Below, piece by piece: positions 23,209 through 36,177 of a DNA stretch of 64,000 nt; position 1 is the first letter of the stretch; each line of letters opens with the position of its first letter. A program made the translations under genes and the position numbers. The notes below the pieces were generated by a model. It had not been told where the DNA came from and did not search any database. It saw nothing but the letters and a program-made list of their open reading frames with translations. Source of the DNA: Pezicula radicicola (Eukaryota > Ascomycota > Leotiomycetes > Helotiales > Dermateaceae); contig PDUO01000050.1 in NCBI GenBank assembly GCA_003008705.1, forward strand, positions 66,682 through 130,681. Reading direction: 5' to 3'.

Positions 23209-24415
23209 AGAAGCTTGAGCCCTTAACACCCAACTAAATCTGAGGTTGCAAAGTCTGTTTTTTCTCCGTCGATTTAAGTCAAGACTTTTCTGAGATGTAA
23301 ATCCATTGCTTTTATAGACAGACCGAGTCAACAAAGTTAAAGTCTTATATTTCCTCGACCGCACTTAGCCAAGGAAAAGGCGTGATGCTATTTCTGCCGT
23401 CTCTGGGCTGGTTGAAGTTATTTGTCAAGGTATTCTTCACTTAGCACGGTGATTTATGCTCGAGATGCGCATCCGTAAGCCGGCCTCCGTGAGATACTCG
23501 ATGCCCTTGCTACTCACTCCTAACCCGACCGAGATTCTCGCGAAGTTCCAAGAACGCATTTCTTGGTATTCGGTGTCGCACATTCGAGACTCGAGGCTCT
23601 ACAGACCGCCGAGGGATGCAAGATTCTTCGTCTGGCAATTATGTCCTGTCCATTGATTAGCTTATTGCAAGACGCGGTGTTTCCCTAAACGCGTTGATCG
23701 TCGCACACATTTAGATACGCACATTGTCATCTTCGATATCCAGGGGTTGTAAACAATTCTCGGGGCGTTATGAGAGGTGCATGATTGTGTGTTACGGACT
23801 TTGAACAAGTGAAGTCCGGAATAGAAGCTGGGGTCGAAAATGCTCTGATAGTGTGTGCCTGAGGCATAGACCGGACATCCAGTGATCCTCTTCACTTCTG
23901 CCACTCCTAATTCCCTACTATTAATCAGCGACTTGGGCAATCTGAATATCTTTATTTAATATTAGTGTACATAAATTTCTTGATGCATATGAACATGTGT
24001 TAGTAACTAGTCCGATATCTCTGTCTGTTATCTAAGCCGCTAGATATTCTTAAGTCCCCTGCCAAACGGTTGGTTACTGTAGCAAAATTTCTTCCTTATT
24101 TCAAGTGAGCAAGTCGAAGTTAAGTCACCTGAATGATGAAGTAGGTCAAGGTACTTATTAAGCGAGCTACTTAAATCAGGTAAGCTACCTACGTCTATTG
24201 AGTAGCTGAAGTCAAGTAAGCCCGAATTCATGGAGCAGATTGATCAATTCAATACTAGTGATAAGTAGACTTTGTTACGCCGCGGACTAACAACCTCCTA
24301 CACTCCACGTAGAATTAAGGATTAAGTTTGTAGGAAGTTATTGATATTTAGTTACAACTACCTACTATAACTACCTTACAGTATTATGTTCGAAAATACA
24401 TTACCATTACAAAAT
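23209..24415. other. Gene-poor spacer with short repeats
   Basis: About 1.2 kb without a supported gene. Around 24110-24225 there is a low-complexity stretch rich in AAGTAG/GAGCTAC/TCAAGTAAG words. This region separates the polyketide cluster from unrelated genes. Confidence 0.5.
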
Positions 24416-27400
24416 TTATTTCCATGAACAAGGAACCTCATCATACGTCAATGCAACAGGCACCTCCACAAGACCAGCCTTATTATTCTGCCACATCGGA
24501 GACCAATACCTACTATCAGTACCATAAAAACCCTCGTAAGCAGGGAAAGGCCCGTAAGAATACCAACCAGAACCAAACGTAAGAGTCTTTGCAGCCGTAT
24601 CCTGCGTGCACTTCTGTTGGAGATTATTGTTGGTCGCATATGTCCAAGGGTACCATTCTGCCCATTCATCCTGTTGGGCGACGAGTGTAGACATCCACGG
24701 TAGTGCAACGAGATTACCAGCGTATATTAGGTAAAAGGGCGTGAGTTCGTATCGTCGACCCCAACCGCCCAAGACAGGCGAGGCTTAGTTCTACTGTATA
24801 TATAGTGGCTTGCCATCGATGTGTGGTGCTCCGTGTCCAGTAATAGTGAAACAAGACACTTGCGTTTGAAGGGGACAACTCGATGGTGTAGTAACTATCG
24901 CAGTGCTAGTGCCTAAAGTGACTGGTGTTTGTATGATAGACCAGACAGTTTCACCATAGGTTTGCGTGGTTATTTTGCTGACGTCGACTGTGCTGAAAAC
25001 AGTGCTTGTTACTGTGCCTGAATATGCTGTCGCTATTGAAGTGAAGAAAGTTACTATACTTGTTCCTGTGGGGATTTGTGAGCATGCCAGAGAGATCTTG
25101 CTGGCATCCCAAACAGTGATCATCGAAGGTTTGGCAACAGCTCGCTTAGAAACGCCAGGGATAGGAGTACTGGGTTCCAGGAGACTGTAGATGGCGTTGT
25201 AAAACCTGGGTATGTGTATTGAACTTGTGGAGACCAGTTCGCAGATTGGGTAGCCGTTTGTACCACAAAGTCCAGATGCATCGAGCCAGAGTTTACACTC
25301 ATTGCACCACCTCCTACCAGGCTGATAGCAGAATCTGTTGACCATGATACACCGAGACTATATATCATTGATGGACTATGAATTATGTCAGTGTTTTTAA
25401 ACAAAAGATCACATCATAGATCACCTACGTGATGGTGAACTCGCCAGCTACAGTAACTAGGCTGGGAAACACCAATGCCGCAAAGTTATAGTTCCAATTT
25501 CCGTTAAATAGGCCAGTGGAGGTCATTCCCATGACAAGATTTGCTGACCAGCTCACAGTTGATGTCATGTAGGCGCTTTGAAGAATACCCGTAGAAAGCT
25601 GAATCATCACTCTCCCCTGGAACTGAACTTCAGAAACAGTGAGAGAACAATCAACACAGCTAATTGTCCCGGTAGAACCACGCGCCAGAGGTTGTGGAGG
25701 TACTTCGGAGTCCGCACTCCAGGACTAGGTATAGTCCCAGTATGTGGAAGGTGGTATGTTGAGATAACATCCAGTAAAACACATTTGATGGCATCTCGGT
25801 CTTCTTATGCTTCTTTCACATTGTCGTAGATCTCCTTCATGTCACAGATGAGCTCGACAATTTCTCCCACCTCTTCATCAAAAGCTCCAATAATGTCATC
25901 CACAAGGTGACTGCATCCTATATCCCATAGATAGTCCCACCATGAATCGTCATCGACATCACCATCACGCTTTCGAAGACGTGACAGAGCATGAGAATTT
26001 GGGGACTAAACTTCGGCGAAAATACTACGTTTTGTTGCTGGGACATAAGCACCATTTCAACAGTAACCCCCTTTGGTTTGACTTGCAGTCGTGTTGCAAA
26101 TGGACCCAGGATCTGGTAGGCCTGCCGCTTGCAATGCATATTCGAGAGATTCCTGTGCAGCTGAGCCTGCATCAGGATCGTAAGCTGTCGGAATAGCCGT
26201 TTGTTGAGTGTTATTTGGCATAGCAACAACAATATTCCATTAACATCATAGGTATTGTTGTGAGTGAGGAAAGCGACAATCTCTTTCTCTAATGGAGTAA
26301 GATATGTATATGAAGCATTTATACCAGTTCACGTTTGAGTGCTGGTTCCGGATGTGGCAGTGGGTTTTATTTGCCATAGTGCAGGAAGGAATGTAAGGGA
26401 CATTAGCGATGGAACCTGTGGCGACAGTTCCATAGCTTATCTCCATCGTTTCAGCAACATCTGTCCAGGTTTGTGGTGTCACCAGGAGACTAATTATTGA
26501 GCTTGTTGCATCCCTAGTAAAAGAAGTAACTAAATATACCCCTCTCTGAATGGCCGGGTTACAAGATTTGCTATTTGTAACCAGAACAAAATCATTTTGC
26601 GGCCATTGACTCATAATTCTGAACGCTCCTTGAGTTGCGGCAGTAATGGTCATTGTACTGCCAGCACAGGTGACAGTATCAATCAAGTTGGAGTTCTCTA
26701 GGGTGACTTGAGGATGCAACATAACGTACTCAACTTCAAGAACCGTGGTGCCGGGCGATGGTTCCGCATAATAGAGTGTTGCGTAGTTTGAAGGGGCCGA
26801 AATGAGAGGTGATGATAGATCTATGTTGGAATTGGCTGCAGGAATGACTGTAACATCCGTTTCAGGGTCAGCCCCAGCGGCACACGTTGACAGACTCGGC
26901 GTTGGAGAAGAGCTTGATGAAGTGGTCATTCTTGTAGATGCAGACGAAATCGGTTGAAAACTTGTCGACGTTGCTGTGCTGCCGGGACATAACTGAACAT
27001 AACTTACACCACCAATTTGGACAGGTGTACAGTTTTCTGGCAGGACACCATTAAAAACTGCAACAAGCAGATTATTCTCCACACTAAATGAAGCTGCACC
27101 TCCAGAGAAAGTCTCGTTTGTCCATTGAAGAATGTTAACGATAGAGAAGGTCCCTTGGATAGGTCCCGGAGTACTTTGATCCAACGAACAGAGAATTAGC
27201 AGCGCCGTTATGAGCCGCAACCATTAGTCCATTCTCAAAAAAATTGTTTCCTTGGATATAAAAGGGACCAGCATTCTGGCAGGTAGCTGAAAGCGTTCCG
27301 TCATCAATGAGAACAGGATTATTGTATGTCTGGCGTCGACGGAGCGTTCTGGACTCTTGACAAACGGGCTTAACATACAAACCTTGAAGATCATGCGTCG

Positions 27401-28300
27401 GTGTTGATAGAGTGCTCGAAGTTGAGCTGGAGCTATAGCTGCTCGCAAAAGATGTAGATGACGCCGAGGAAGCTGTGGCAGGTGGAGTATACATCAAGCA
27501 CGTACAAGCCGAACTCACGGCAGCTGGAGAACTTGCACAGTTCTCAAGGTATGCAGGTGTAGCAGACGGACCTGGGTTGACTGTTAACTTACTTCTCTTC
27601 CGTATTCAACTCCAAAATACATGTAATTAGCATAGGCTACTGCGCACTTCTCCATGGTTATAGCATCATCGTAGTATGCTAATAACTTAGCGCACGCTAG
27701 TTCGTTGTCTCAGCGCAACAATTAGTTAGAGTGTAGACGGAGGGTGAAGTAGCTGCAGTCGTAGTAGAAGTTGTAGATGTACTGGTGGCGGTCATAGGGA
27801 TGGTAGTGGCGGCGAATTGATACATATTCAAGCGATTATCACCCCCACAAATCTCAGAAGAGTCTCTAAAACACACATATTTGCAATCGCTATTTAGAGC
27901 AAGGATACTTCCGGTTATAAGCATGTTACCGCAGTAGCACTATGAGACGGATAGATTAGTGAAGGTCAAAGTGACGAATGGTAGAGCAGTGAAACATAGA
28001 GTTGGATGCAAGATATGCACTTCTCTGTAATATTCCACACCAAGCATAGCAAAACCAGTACAGGCCTTGGTGCACTTTTGCACCGCCATGGTATCAGTAG
28101 CAGTAGAGAATCCAGCGAGGGCACGCCCGGAGGTAGCCTCGGCATAACAGCCCCAAGTCGAATACGTTGAGGCTATGTCCACAGTAACATTCTCGTCCGT
28201 ACTCAACTCCGAACCAACTGTAGGCCGCACAAATGCCTGCACATTTCTCAACAAGCCCAGGAATAGAAAATAAGCAGGCCCTTACTGTTCATATATTCTT
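24416..28300 (-). pseudogene. Decayed multi-WSC-domain secreted/wall protein gene
   Basis: Pieces of one large secreted protein can be followed along the minus strand, but not in one open frame. At the 5' side are three WSC-type cysteine modules: one truncated (WFGVEYGRECYCG near 28200), then STWGCYAEATSGRALAG with CYCGNMLITGS and EICGGDNRLN, then EKCAVAYANYMYFGVEYGRE near 27640. A Ser/Thr-rich linker follows, then beta-rich sequence and a C-terminal part ending near FPAYEGFYGTDSRYWSP and VPCSWK at 24416. Breaks visible: frameshifts near 28160, 27183 and 25170; in-frame stops after TSGTSTQT (near 26330), after TKGGYC (near 26060) and near 26010. Several stops fit CAG to TAG or CGA to TGA transitions, as repeat-induced point mutation can give, although base errors cannot be excluded. 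WSC domains bind wall glycans or sense wall stress. Confidence 0.6.
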
Positions 28301-31155
28301 GTGGCGGTCCTCGCATTTTATCAAGTGAAGCATTTGACGGGAGACACGGCGAGAAGCACACGCCCGTCCCCGTATGGACGGCAGGGAGATACAGGTATAG
28401 CACCGGTGTTTGCTTCTTCCCATCTTCGACTGTTTCAATATTGGCTTAGGCTGGCTGAACGAACATTGCTGAGATTTGTGTTGTGCTGATGTGGTTGATT
28501 TGTATTGAACGTGGCGTTCGCTGGAGGAGGCTGTTGGATAAGCTTGTAGAAGCTTGCTTGTTTGAGCGAGTCTTAAGCGAAGGCGCTAACAGCACTTGAC
28601 TGCAATAGAAGTTTCTCCATTGCGGCTGAAGCAGCGCAAGCCACTGCACAAGTCTAGAGTGACGGCACAATGGCACATGATCGGCTTGTTTGCATTAGCG
28701 AGCCGATGTGGCTGTCGAGCTAATCAGATGTGGCTTGGGGACAACCTTCTACGTTCAAAGTGACTGGCAATCTGTCAAAGTCTTGGGTGGCTAATGCTTG
28801 TCACACGATTGGCTACATTTTAGCTTATTTCCCCTTTAGGCCCTCCGCAATTTAACTTTCTGATTCTGGTTAGAGTTTGATATCCACGCGGTATGCCACA
28901 TCAAAATACGCTACTTTAGCCGGAAAGAAAAGAATCTAAGCGACAGAAGTACTGTACTCAGGGGAGTACATCAAAGTCGTTTTCAAAATCAATAATACTA
29001 GTAGGATGGGCGGCTCAAATTTCGGTGCTTCTTTTTGTTATTTGTTGACGCAGTTTATGTACTGTACTTGAATATTTTCACTTTCTCTTCTGACTTCTCG
29101 AATCCATTCAGGCCTTCCAACCCTCCTGCGACAGTTACGATTCAGGAAGTAAAATAAAGTCATCACTGTAGTTACTACTAGCTTTTTCTGTCTTCGAGAA
29201 AAAATTAAGGGGACTGAGAGATGGTGTTAAAGAGTAGTTATACTCTGACTTGCTGGACTAACAAGAGCATCTAAGCTTACTTAAAAATGATCCGCAGATA
29301 ATAGTCCGCTATCACGTGCTAACCTGCAGTCACTACTACGTAGCTGAATCTAAGTATTTAAACTAAACGTTATATAAAAATGCCCGTTACTCAAAGAGAA
29401 CTTACTTGATTCCAGCAATTCACTTTTACGGAGACGACTGCACACTCATTCTAGAACCACCGAAAGTTAGAAGCATGTTCACTGCTTGTATTAAAAGGTA
29501 TACAAGAGCACTTAGTCTTATCACTCATATTTCCAAGAGAAGTCAAACCAGAGACTTGTGACTCAGAACAGCAATTGATTGGCTTCTATTAGGGAGGCTT
29601 TTTGGGCCACATTTTGATCCAGTGTGAACCTTGGATCTACATTATCATACTACTATCATTCCATGGATAACTTGAATTTTCCCATTAAGCGAGTACTGTA
29701 CTGTATGGTACTCGCAGAATATCTAGGTAACTTATGCATTCCTTCTTATCTAACAGACAACATAACGATCATATGTAATGAATGGCGTTCCCCTTATTTC
29801 AAATCAAGTCTAACATAGAATATAGCTTAATTTCAGGGTCAATAGAGCCTTCAACTGGGGTAGAGAACTTGTTTTCAAGTGAGGTCCTTTGTGTTCCAAT
29901 ATGTGTGGTGGAATTTCTGGAGACGTGATTGGGCAGTGTCAACCGTCGCTTTATGTCACACCTCCTTGGGGTTTAACAAAGTGTTGAAAAGGCATTCATG
30001 GTTGTGGTTCGGGCCTACCTCCATATTTTGTTGTTGAAAATAAGTCCGTGTTGTCTATCCTTACAGCCGTTTCAAATCTTGCACGTGGTTTGTAATCTGT
30101 GATCCATCTGGTGGGTCACGATACGTGTAGAATGCTACCATTGGTATTCCAACAAGAACAACTGGGTTCTGCCAATACTAAATTTAATCACACAGATATG
30201 TTTCATGGTCAATATGACAGAGCGTACATAGCGGTGTACGAGTACAAAGTACAGCCATCTGTCCGTCGGCAATGCGGTTATTCTAAGCGAGACTAGGCCA
30301 ATGATTATTATTTCTATCTGTAGAATTTATAACGTATGCAGTGAAACTCAGCGCTACTAAACAACTTTATTTGAGAATCCTATTTGAATCAGATGCCTTA
30401 CTTTAGTACGTACACTAGATATTGTGATGAGCTCGAAGCAAATTGTGGTATTTTACCCGTATCAAAACCCTTTCTTTCCATCTCGCTTAGAGAACTGTGC
30501 TGCCATCCTTTTGTCCGTTGACCGATGCCAAGCAGTAATGCCCATCTTACGAGTCACAAGCATCGTGAAAAATCTCTAAATTGGTATCACTTGAACGTAA
30601 CAACCCCTTATTTGCAAACGCTGCCGCTGGGCCATTTCTTGCCTTTTGGCCTTTGAGTTTTCCGTACTTTGAACCTTAAGTGGTAACACTATTTTGACCT
30701 GTGCGGCTCTGGCTCGCATATGGAGGTTAGCTCCCCCACTGCCCCAAATTTCAGCTTCTTCAGTTGATCCAACATGACTACTTTTGGGCTCCTACTTTGC
30801 CCATATAATTGATATAATTGAGCCGCAAATCGCCCATCCGGCACCATCGTAAGCGATCAATAATTTAATAGCTGAATAGAGTTTCAGAATCGAGGTGCCG
30901 ACTTCAAGGTTGACCTTCTATACTCGGTTATGTGCAGGACTCGCTCGAAAGGGTTCGAAGCTCCCAACACCTATCTGGCGCAGCGGCGAAGCCCCAGTCT
31001 TGGCGTTTCTGAGTAACAAAATACATCACGCCTTCTCCTGTCCAGTCTCAGCCTTTAATGATAAAACTCCCTTCTAGTTCTACTTCTTCTAAAGTCTTCG
31101 TCCATTTTCATTCATCAAGTCGGACGGTTTTGAGGGTTTTTTCATCCACACAATA
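28301..31155. other. Long gene-free region
   Basis: About 2.85 kb with only short, uncharacteristic frames. No transposase, RNA gene or protein family is recognised on either strand. The last 250 bp are pyrimidine-rich and are the likely promoter of the aldehyde dehydrogenase. Either genuine intergenic space or eroded sequence. Confidence 0.5.
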
Positions 31156-32944
31156 ATGTTTCGTACACTCTTAACACGACAAGCACCGGCAGGTACTCTC
31201 CCGGCCAGCATTCGCTATGGCAGTTTATCATCCAAAAGACTGCGACTTATTAGCACCGCCCCTAGCACCAATCTTGATATAAATGGCCGTAAAGTATCAA
31301 TCCCAACTGGTCTTTTCATCAACAACGAATTTGTCCCAGCCATAAAAGGCAACACATTTGGCGTGGAAAATCCCACAAATGGCAAAGAAATAATGCAAAT
31401 ACAAGAAGGACGAGAAGAAGATGTAGATCACGCCGTCAAAGTAGCACGAACTGCTTTCGAGAATGAGTGGGCAAACTCGGATCCGGCTTGGAGAGGACAG
31501 TTGTTAAACAAGCTAGCTGATCTCATGGAGCGAGATTTTGAAGATCTGGTTGCCGTTGAGATGTTGGATACTGGAAAGACTCATGTCCAGGCTAGTTCTG
31601 TCGATGTTCCTGGATCAATTGGGACTCTAAGATACTATGCTGGCTGGGCTGACAAGGTGTTGGGACAAACTAGCTTCAATATTCCTGGCACTTTTGCTTA
31701 TACACGACGTGAGCCTGTCGGAGTTTGTGGTCAAATAGTCCCCTGGAAGTGAGTTCATTCTTTTCGCTTCATTATTCCCCCTTTTACATAATCCAACTAA
31801 TGTTTTCTAAACTAGTTTCCCCATCATGATGTTCATCTGGAAGATTGCACCAGCTCTAGCAACCGGTAATACAGTGGTGATGAAAACTGCCGAAGCCACA
31901 CCTCTATCAGCCCTTAAGATTTGCGAGTTGGCCAAGGAAGCCGGCTTCCCCCCTGGCGTTCTGAATCTAATTTCCGGGTTTGGTAAAACTGCTGGAGCTG
32001 CGATCGCTTCTCACATGCATATCGACAAGGTAGCTTTTACTGGCTCAACTGCCACGGGAAGAATGATTCTCAAAGCAGCTGCCTCGTCAAATCTGAAGAA
32101 AGTTACGCTCGAACTCGGTGGCAAGAGTCCTGTATGTCGAAGACCTATCAATTACTGGCTAGGAAAAAAGTGAAGCTGACCTTGTTCCAGAACATCATCT
32201 TTGCAGACGCAGATATCGAGAAAGCTGTTGAGTGGTCTGCTTGGGGACTTAACATGAACTTTGGTCAGACATGTCATGCTGGCACGCGAATTTACGTCCA
32301 TGAAGATGTGTATGACGAGTATCTTGAAGCATACACAGCTCGCATGTCCCAAATAAAGGTCGGTGACAATTTCTCAAGCGACACTCATCAAGGACCGCAA
32401 AACAACAAGATGCAATTTGAAAAGATTTTAGAATACATTGAGCATGGAAAGGAAGAAGGTGCAACTGTGCATCTCGGTGGGAAGATAGCCAAAACTGGAG
32501 TGGAAGGTGGTTACTACATCGAGCCAACCATCTTTACGGATGTGAAGCCGGATATGAAGGTAAGTTACAACATGACGACTCTTATCTTCTAAGATTTCTT
32601 TTAACATATGGATGTTTTAGATCATGAAAGAAGAGATTTTTGGCCCTGTAGTTGCAATCGCAAAGTTCTCGACAGAAGAAGAAGTCCTCGCTTTAGCTAA
32701 CGACACAACTTATGGACTGGCAGCAGCAGTACATACTAAAGATTATGAGCTGGCCCTGAGAATGACAAATCGCTTGAAGGCGGGGACCGCTTGGGTGAAT
32801 ATGTACAATTTCGTGCATTGGAGCATACCGTTTGGTGGTTATAAAGAGAGCGGGCTAGGACGGGAACTTGGTGAGGCTGCTTTGGAGAATTATACTGAGA
32901 CCAAAGCAGTGTACTTTAACATGGGTATGCCAGCTCCAAAGTAG
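31156..32944 (+). CDS. Aldehyde dehydrogenase (NAD-dependent, class 1/2-like)
   Basis: Oxidises an aldehyde to the acid with NAD. Four exons give about 530 residues. Introns lie at about 31749-31815 (joins PW to NFPIMMF), 32131-32190 (KSP to [11 protein letters not shown]) and 32560-32621 (DMK to [11 protein letters not shown]). The catalytic base Glu is in LELGGKSP and the nucleophile Cys in [19 protein letters not shown] is the NAD loop and [16 protein letters not shown] the C-terminal signature. The first 38 residues (FRTLLTRQ...[10 protein letters not shown]) are basic and hydroxylated and could target mitochondria. All key residues are present, so it is probably functional, unlike the ALDH remnant just downstream. 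The substrate is not evident; close ascomycete relatives usually take acetaldehyde or similar. Confidence 0.92.
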
Positions 32945-33221
32945 GAACGCCCATTTTTGTATTTTATATAGTCTCTTGTGTACATAGAATAATAGAACTC
33001 TGTGATTTTTACTTTCCCGAGCAGTCTATATGTTTTCGAAGTAGTGATAGTACCTGCGAATCAAAAGTCGTTTCTATAATTATTCAACTAGCTAGTCGGG
33101 TAAAGAAGAATATTTCGATTGTCATAAAAAATTCCTACCATAAAATCATCATTTTCGAGCTCCCTGTTAGTGTCTAAGCCTTTAATTCCAAATTCAAGCT
33201 GATAATCTTGATTTGACTAGC

Positions 33222-33560
33222 TTAGCACGTTGGTAAAGACATCTCTACTGTAAGCTCCACCTGCCTCCCCGTCCCAGAATTCTTCATTCCACCAAATGGA
33301 GTTTCAAGTTCTCTTACCAATCAACAATTGACCCATACCAGTCCAGCTTCTATTTGCTCACCTACTCTTCTCATCTTAGCACCATTCTGTGTCAAAAGTA
33401 CACTCGCTAGTCCGTTCGGGTTGTCATTAGCTAGCACGATAGCCTCATCTTCGGTCTTAAACGAGGAGATTGTGACGACAGGTCCAAATATCTCTTCTTG
33501 CATGATAGAACTCGATTGTTTTACACTTGTTAGAGTAAGCGGTTGAATATTGAGATTAAG
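33222..33560 (-). pseudogene. C-terminal remnant of an aminomuconate-semialdehyde-dehydrogenase-like ALDH
   Basis: Only about 110 residues of an aldehyde dehydrogenase can be read: [43 protein letters not shown], then a TGA at 33321-33323 where family members have Trp, then LVRELETPFGGMKNSGTGR. The catalytic half is missing. The wording VNC(W)LVRELxTPFGG is typical of the muconate-semialdehyde dehydrogenase group rather than of the intact ALDH at 31156. It lies on the same strand as, and next to, the ACMSD remnant. The two enzymes act in succession in tryptophan breakdown, so they probably formed one cluster. Confidence 0.65.
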
Positions 33561-33959
33561 TGTATGGCAATTGTTAGCTGAGTCCGACGAGTAAATTTTA
33601 TTAGCAGTCGTAGCATTTTCAGTTCTTTGAGCCAATGACAAATTCCCGCTGGCATTCGTGGTTTTTTTTTTTGTAAACTATATTGACAGACAACTTTGTG
33701 AGAAACCCTCACAGGCCAAATCATTATTATCATTATTTTTCCAGCGTATCAAATTTGATTTCTGTTCCCTTATGCTTTGCAGGAATAGTAACCGCCAAAA
33801 GAAGTCGTCTGATATGATTCGATCAAAAATCATGCTAACGTACTCAACTTCAATGAAGAAACCTGATCTTTAAGCTATGGTGTAACTATCTCGGTCTTTA
33901 ACTAAAGAATTAAAATATGTAGTGACTAAATTGATGATAGTTTTTACCTTATTGCCCCA

Positions 33960-35000
33960 CTTAATGATGCCGGAAGGCACGATCTAAACAGATACAGTAT
34001 AATCGTTCTCCCCGCCATTGGTACTTCACCAAGTGGAAAAGGGTAGTCACTACCCATCATGATCCTGTCTGAACCGATCTTTTTGCATAAACACTCTAAC
34101 AGATCTGGGCCGTAGACCAAACTATCAATCCACAAGTTGCTACCTGATTTTAGGTGCTCTGTAGTTGTCTTACCTCCAGTATTTACAGCCACCAAGTCGG
34201 GGCGGCAGTCAAGCCCATGTTGGATTCTGCCCAACAAAGCAGGAAATGCTCCACTAGCGTGTGTAAAGCAAAGACGCAGTTTTGGAAACTTCAAGAGCAC
34301 GCCAGAGGAGGTGATTGAATATTGAATATTTGCTAAAGCTATCTCCGATGGCCTACATCTCGGTCAGCGAAATAAACGCAAAAAAGACAAGTTTAAGACT
34401 TACATTCCGATCAACCAAGAAGCACAGTATTTGCCCCATCTCTTTTTCCTTCGGCAATTAATAACCTAAAGGGTGCACAAACACCGGAAACTCAAGCTCT
34501 TCACACGCATTCCAGAAAGGCTCCGAGTGAGGGTCATCCAGATTCATGTCACCAATGGTCGTTCCAATCTCGGCTTCTTTCAATCCAAGCTCAAACTTCG
34601 CCCTCCGTATTTCCGCCGCGCTTACATATACGTCTTGCAGCAGAGGTACCGTCGCCAATCCCACAAAGCGGTCTATGGATGCTCTTCACACAAACTCGCA
34701 ATATGGCCATTCAACGCTTGCGCCAAGATTGTCACCGGCTTCGCTGCCTCCTCATAGAAGAAAAGTATTGGTATTGGGGACAGGACTTGTGTATTGACAC
34801 CCGAGGCGTCCATCTCTGCGATCCAAGTCGGTGCATCGAAGCAATTGGGTTCGATCGTACGAAAGAAGGCATCACCGACATGCCTGTCAACTTGGCCGCT
34901 AAAGCTGTTGGGCGTAGGACGAAGTGAGAGCCACGGAGAAGAGGAATCATCAGCAGCCAGGGACTCGTGAATAGAGAGGTCAGGGAGGGTACGTTAGAAA
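33960..35000 (-). pseudogene. Decayed 2-amino-3-carboxymuconate-6-semialdehyde decarboxylase (ACMSD) gene
   Basis: An amidohydrolase-2 protein that would divert ACMS away from quinolinate and NAD. Readable blocks in order: [46 protein letters not shown]; then in another frame [41 protein letters not shown]; then YCASWLIGM; then after a normal-looking intron FPKLRLCFTHASGAFPALLG, IMMGSDYPFPLGE. The frame is lost near 34675 (between EEHP and DRFVG, one base off). It is lost again between a TAA at about 34457-34459 and WLIGM near 34410. The extreme C-terminus after FPLGE is also missing, and the N-terminal metal-binding HxH block was not found. Two independent frame losses and two missing ends make a pseudogene likely. 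Confidence 0.72.
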
Positions 35001-35479
35001 TATTGCTTACCAATTAGGCTCTGAGCACCGGAATATTCGGGAACTCTATTTAGTCTTATATGTGGTGTGGCAACCCCACATCTGAATAGCTTCAACAATT
35101 ACATGAATTCAGTCAATTCGTCATATTATTCCTGACAGGGTAGATGGCATGATATGTGTGTGCATGTTAATGCGGTACAGGGAGTGGCCGTCTGTGGTTG
35201 TGACATGGAGACTAGAACGAAGGATGGGGCTCTGCGTGCCGCAGTTGCTACAACAATCTATCCTCAAGGGCGATATCTGTGTAAGCAGATGTGTGGTAAA
35301 AAGACTTGAATTGATGAAATTTAATTCAGTAAATTTGAGGTAGGTATATAACGTCCTCTAAGACACAAAGAAAGGGCCATCTTTTCAAAACAGACCCGAA
35401 CTCCCTACGCTGAAATACCGAATGTCAATAAAGCTAGCTACCTTGCTGCGAGCCATGGGTGTAACGTCCCTCCCTGGGT

Positions 35480-35990
35480 GGCGAGAAACCCACCGTGCCG
35501 AGAAAATAATAGGTATAGTATATCACCATAAGTCTATCTGGTACCCCTATTTTATACTAAAACTCGTACTTAATACTTTAAAGATTTATAGTAAAGAAGG
35601 GATAATTAATTAAAGTCTTTATACTAGGCTTGTTTATTTAATAGTTAAATATATTTTTCTATTTCTATATTAAAATTATAAGTAACTAAGATTAATTAAT
35701 AGAGATTAGAAGTAAGAGGAGTATAAAATTTACTAGTTTTATACTAAAATTTACTTAAAAATTTATTATCCTAAATTATTTATTATTTCTTATTGTAACT
35801 ACTAGATATAATTAAAATCTAATATAAATAAGTTTACTTTATATTTAAATTTTTAGATATACTTATAGCCTAAGCTCTTAATATCCTTAATACATCTAAA
35901 GGGGTCTTATCCGAGCTCTAAGGCCTCACTAGTATGCGGGAAATCCTCATTAGCCTTATAGCTACTACGGCACGCAAATTTATATAAAGG
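35480..35990. repeat. AT-rich, TA-loaded tract, possible mutated repeat
   Basis: A sharply AT-rich block with many TA, TTA and TAT words and stops in every frame, bounded by normal-composition DNA. Such tracts in ascomycetes are often repeats degraded by repeat-induced point mutation. No ends, duplications or coding remnants were recognised, so the origin is open. Confidence 0.45.
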
Positions 35991-36177
35991 TCGTGGTACC
36001 TCGAGTCGAAGCGACTAACGACTTTTAGTTAGTGTAAAACGATCTACATCATCAACACCAACTTTATTCGTCCAACAAACCCACAACGACAACGTCTAAA
36101 AAGGGCACACTTGAACAAACCACATTCTGGCGGTCTTACGAAAACAGAACAGCTCTCCGCCGGCCAAAAACGTCATT

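Noticed and set aside
24100..24230. CRISPR-like or satellite array
   Set aside because: The short words recur irregularly, with no constant repeat or spacer length; also not expected in a fungal nuclear genome.
27697..28254. Independent small WSC genes instead of one decayed gene
   Set aside because: The pieces have no separate starts or signal peptides, and the modules follow each other in the order of one protein.
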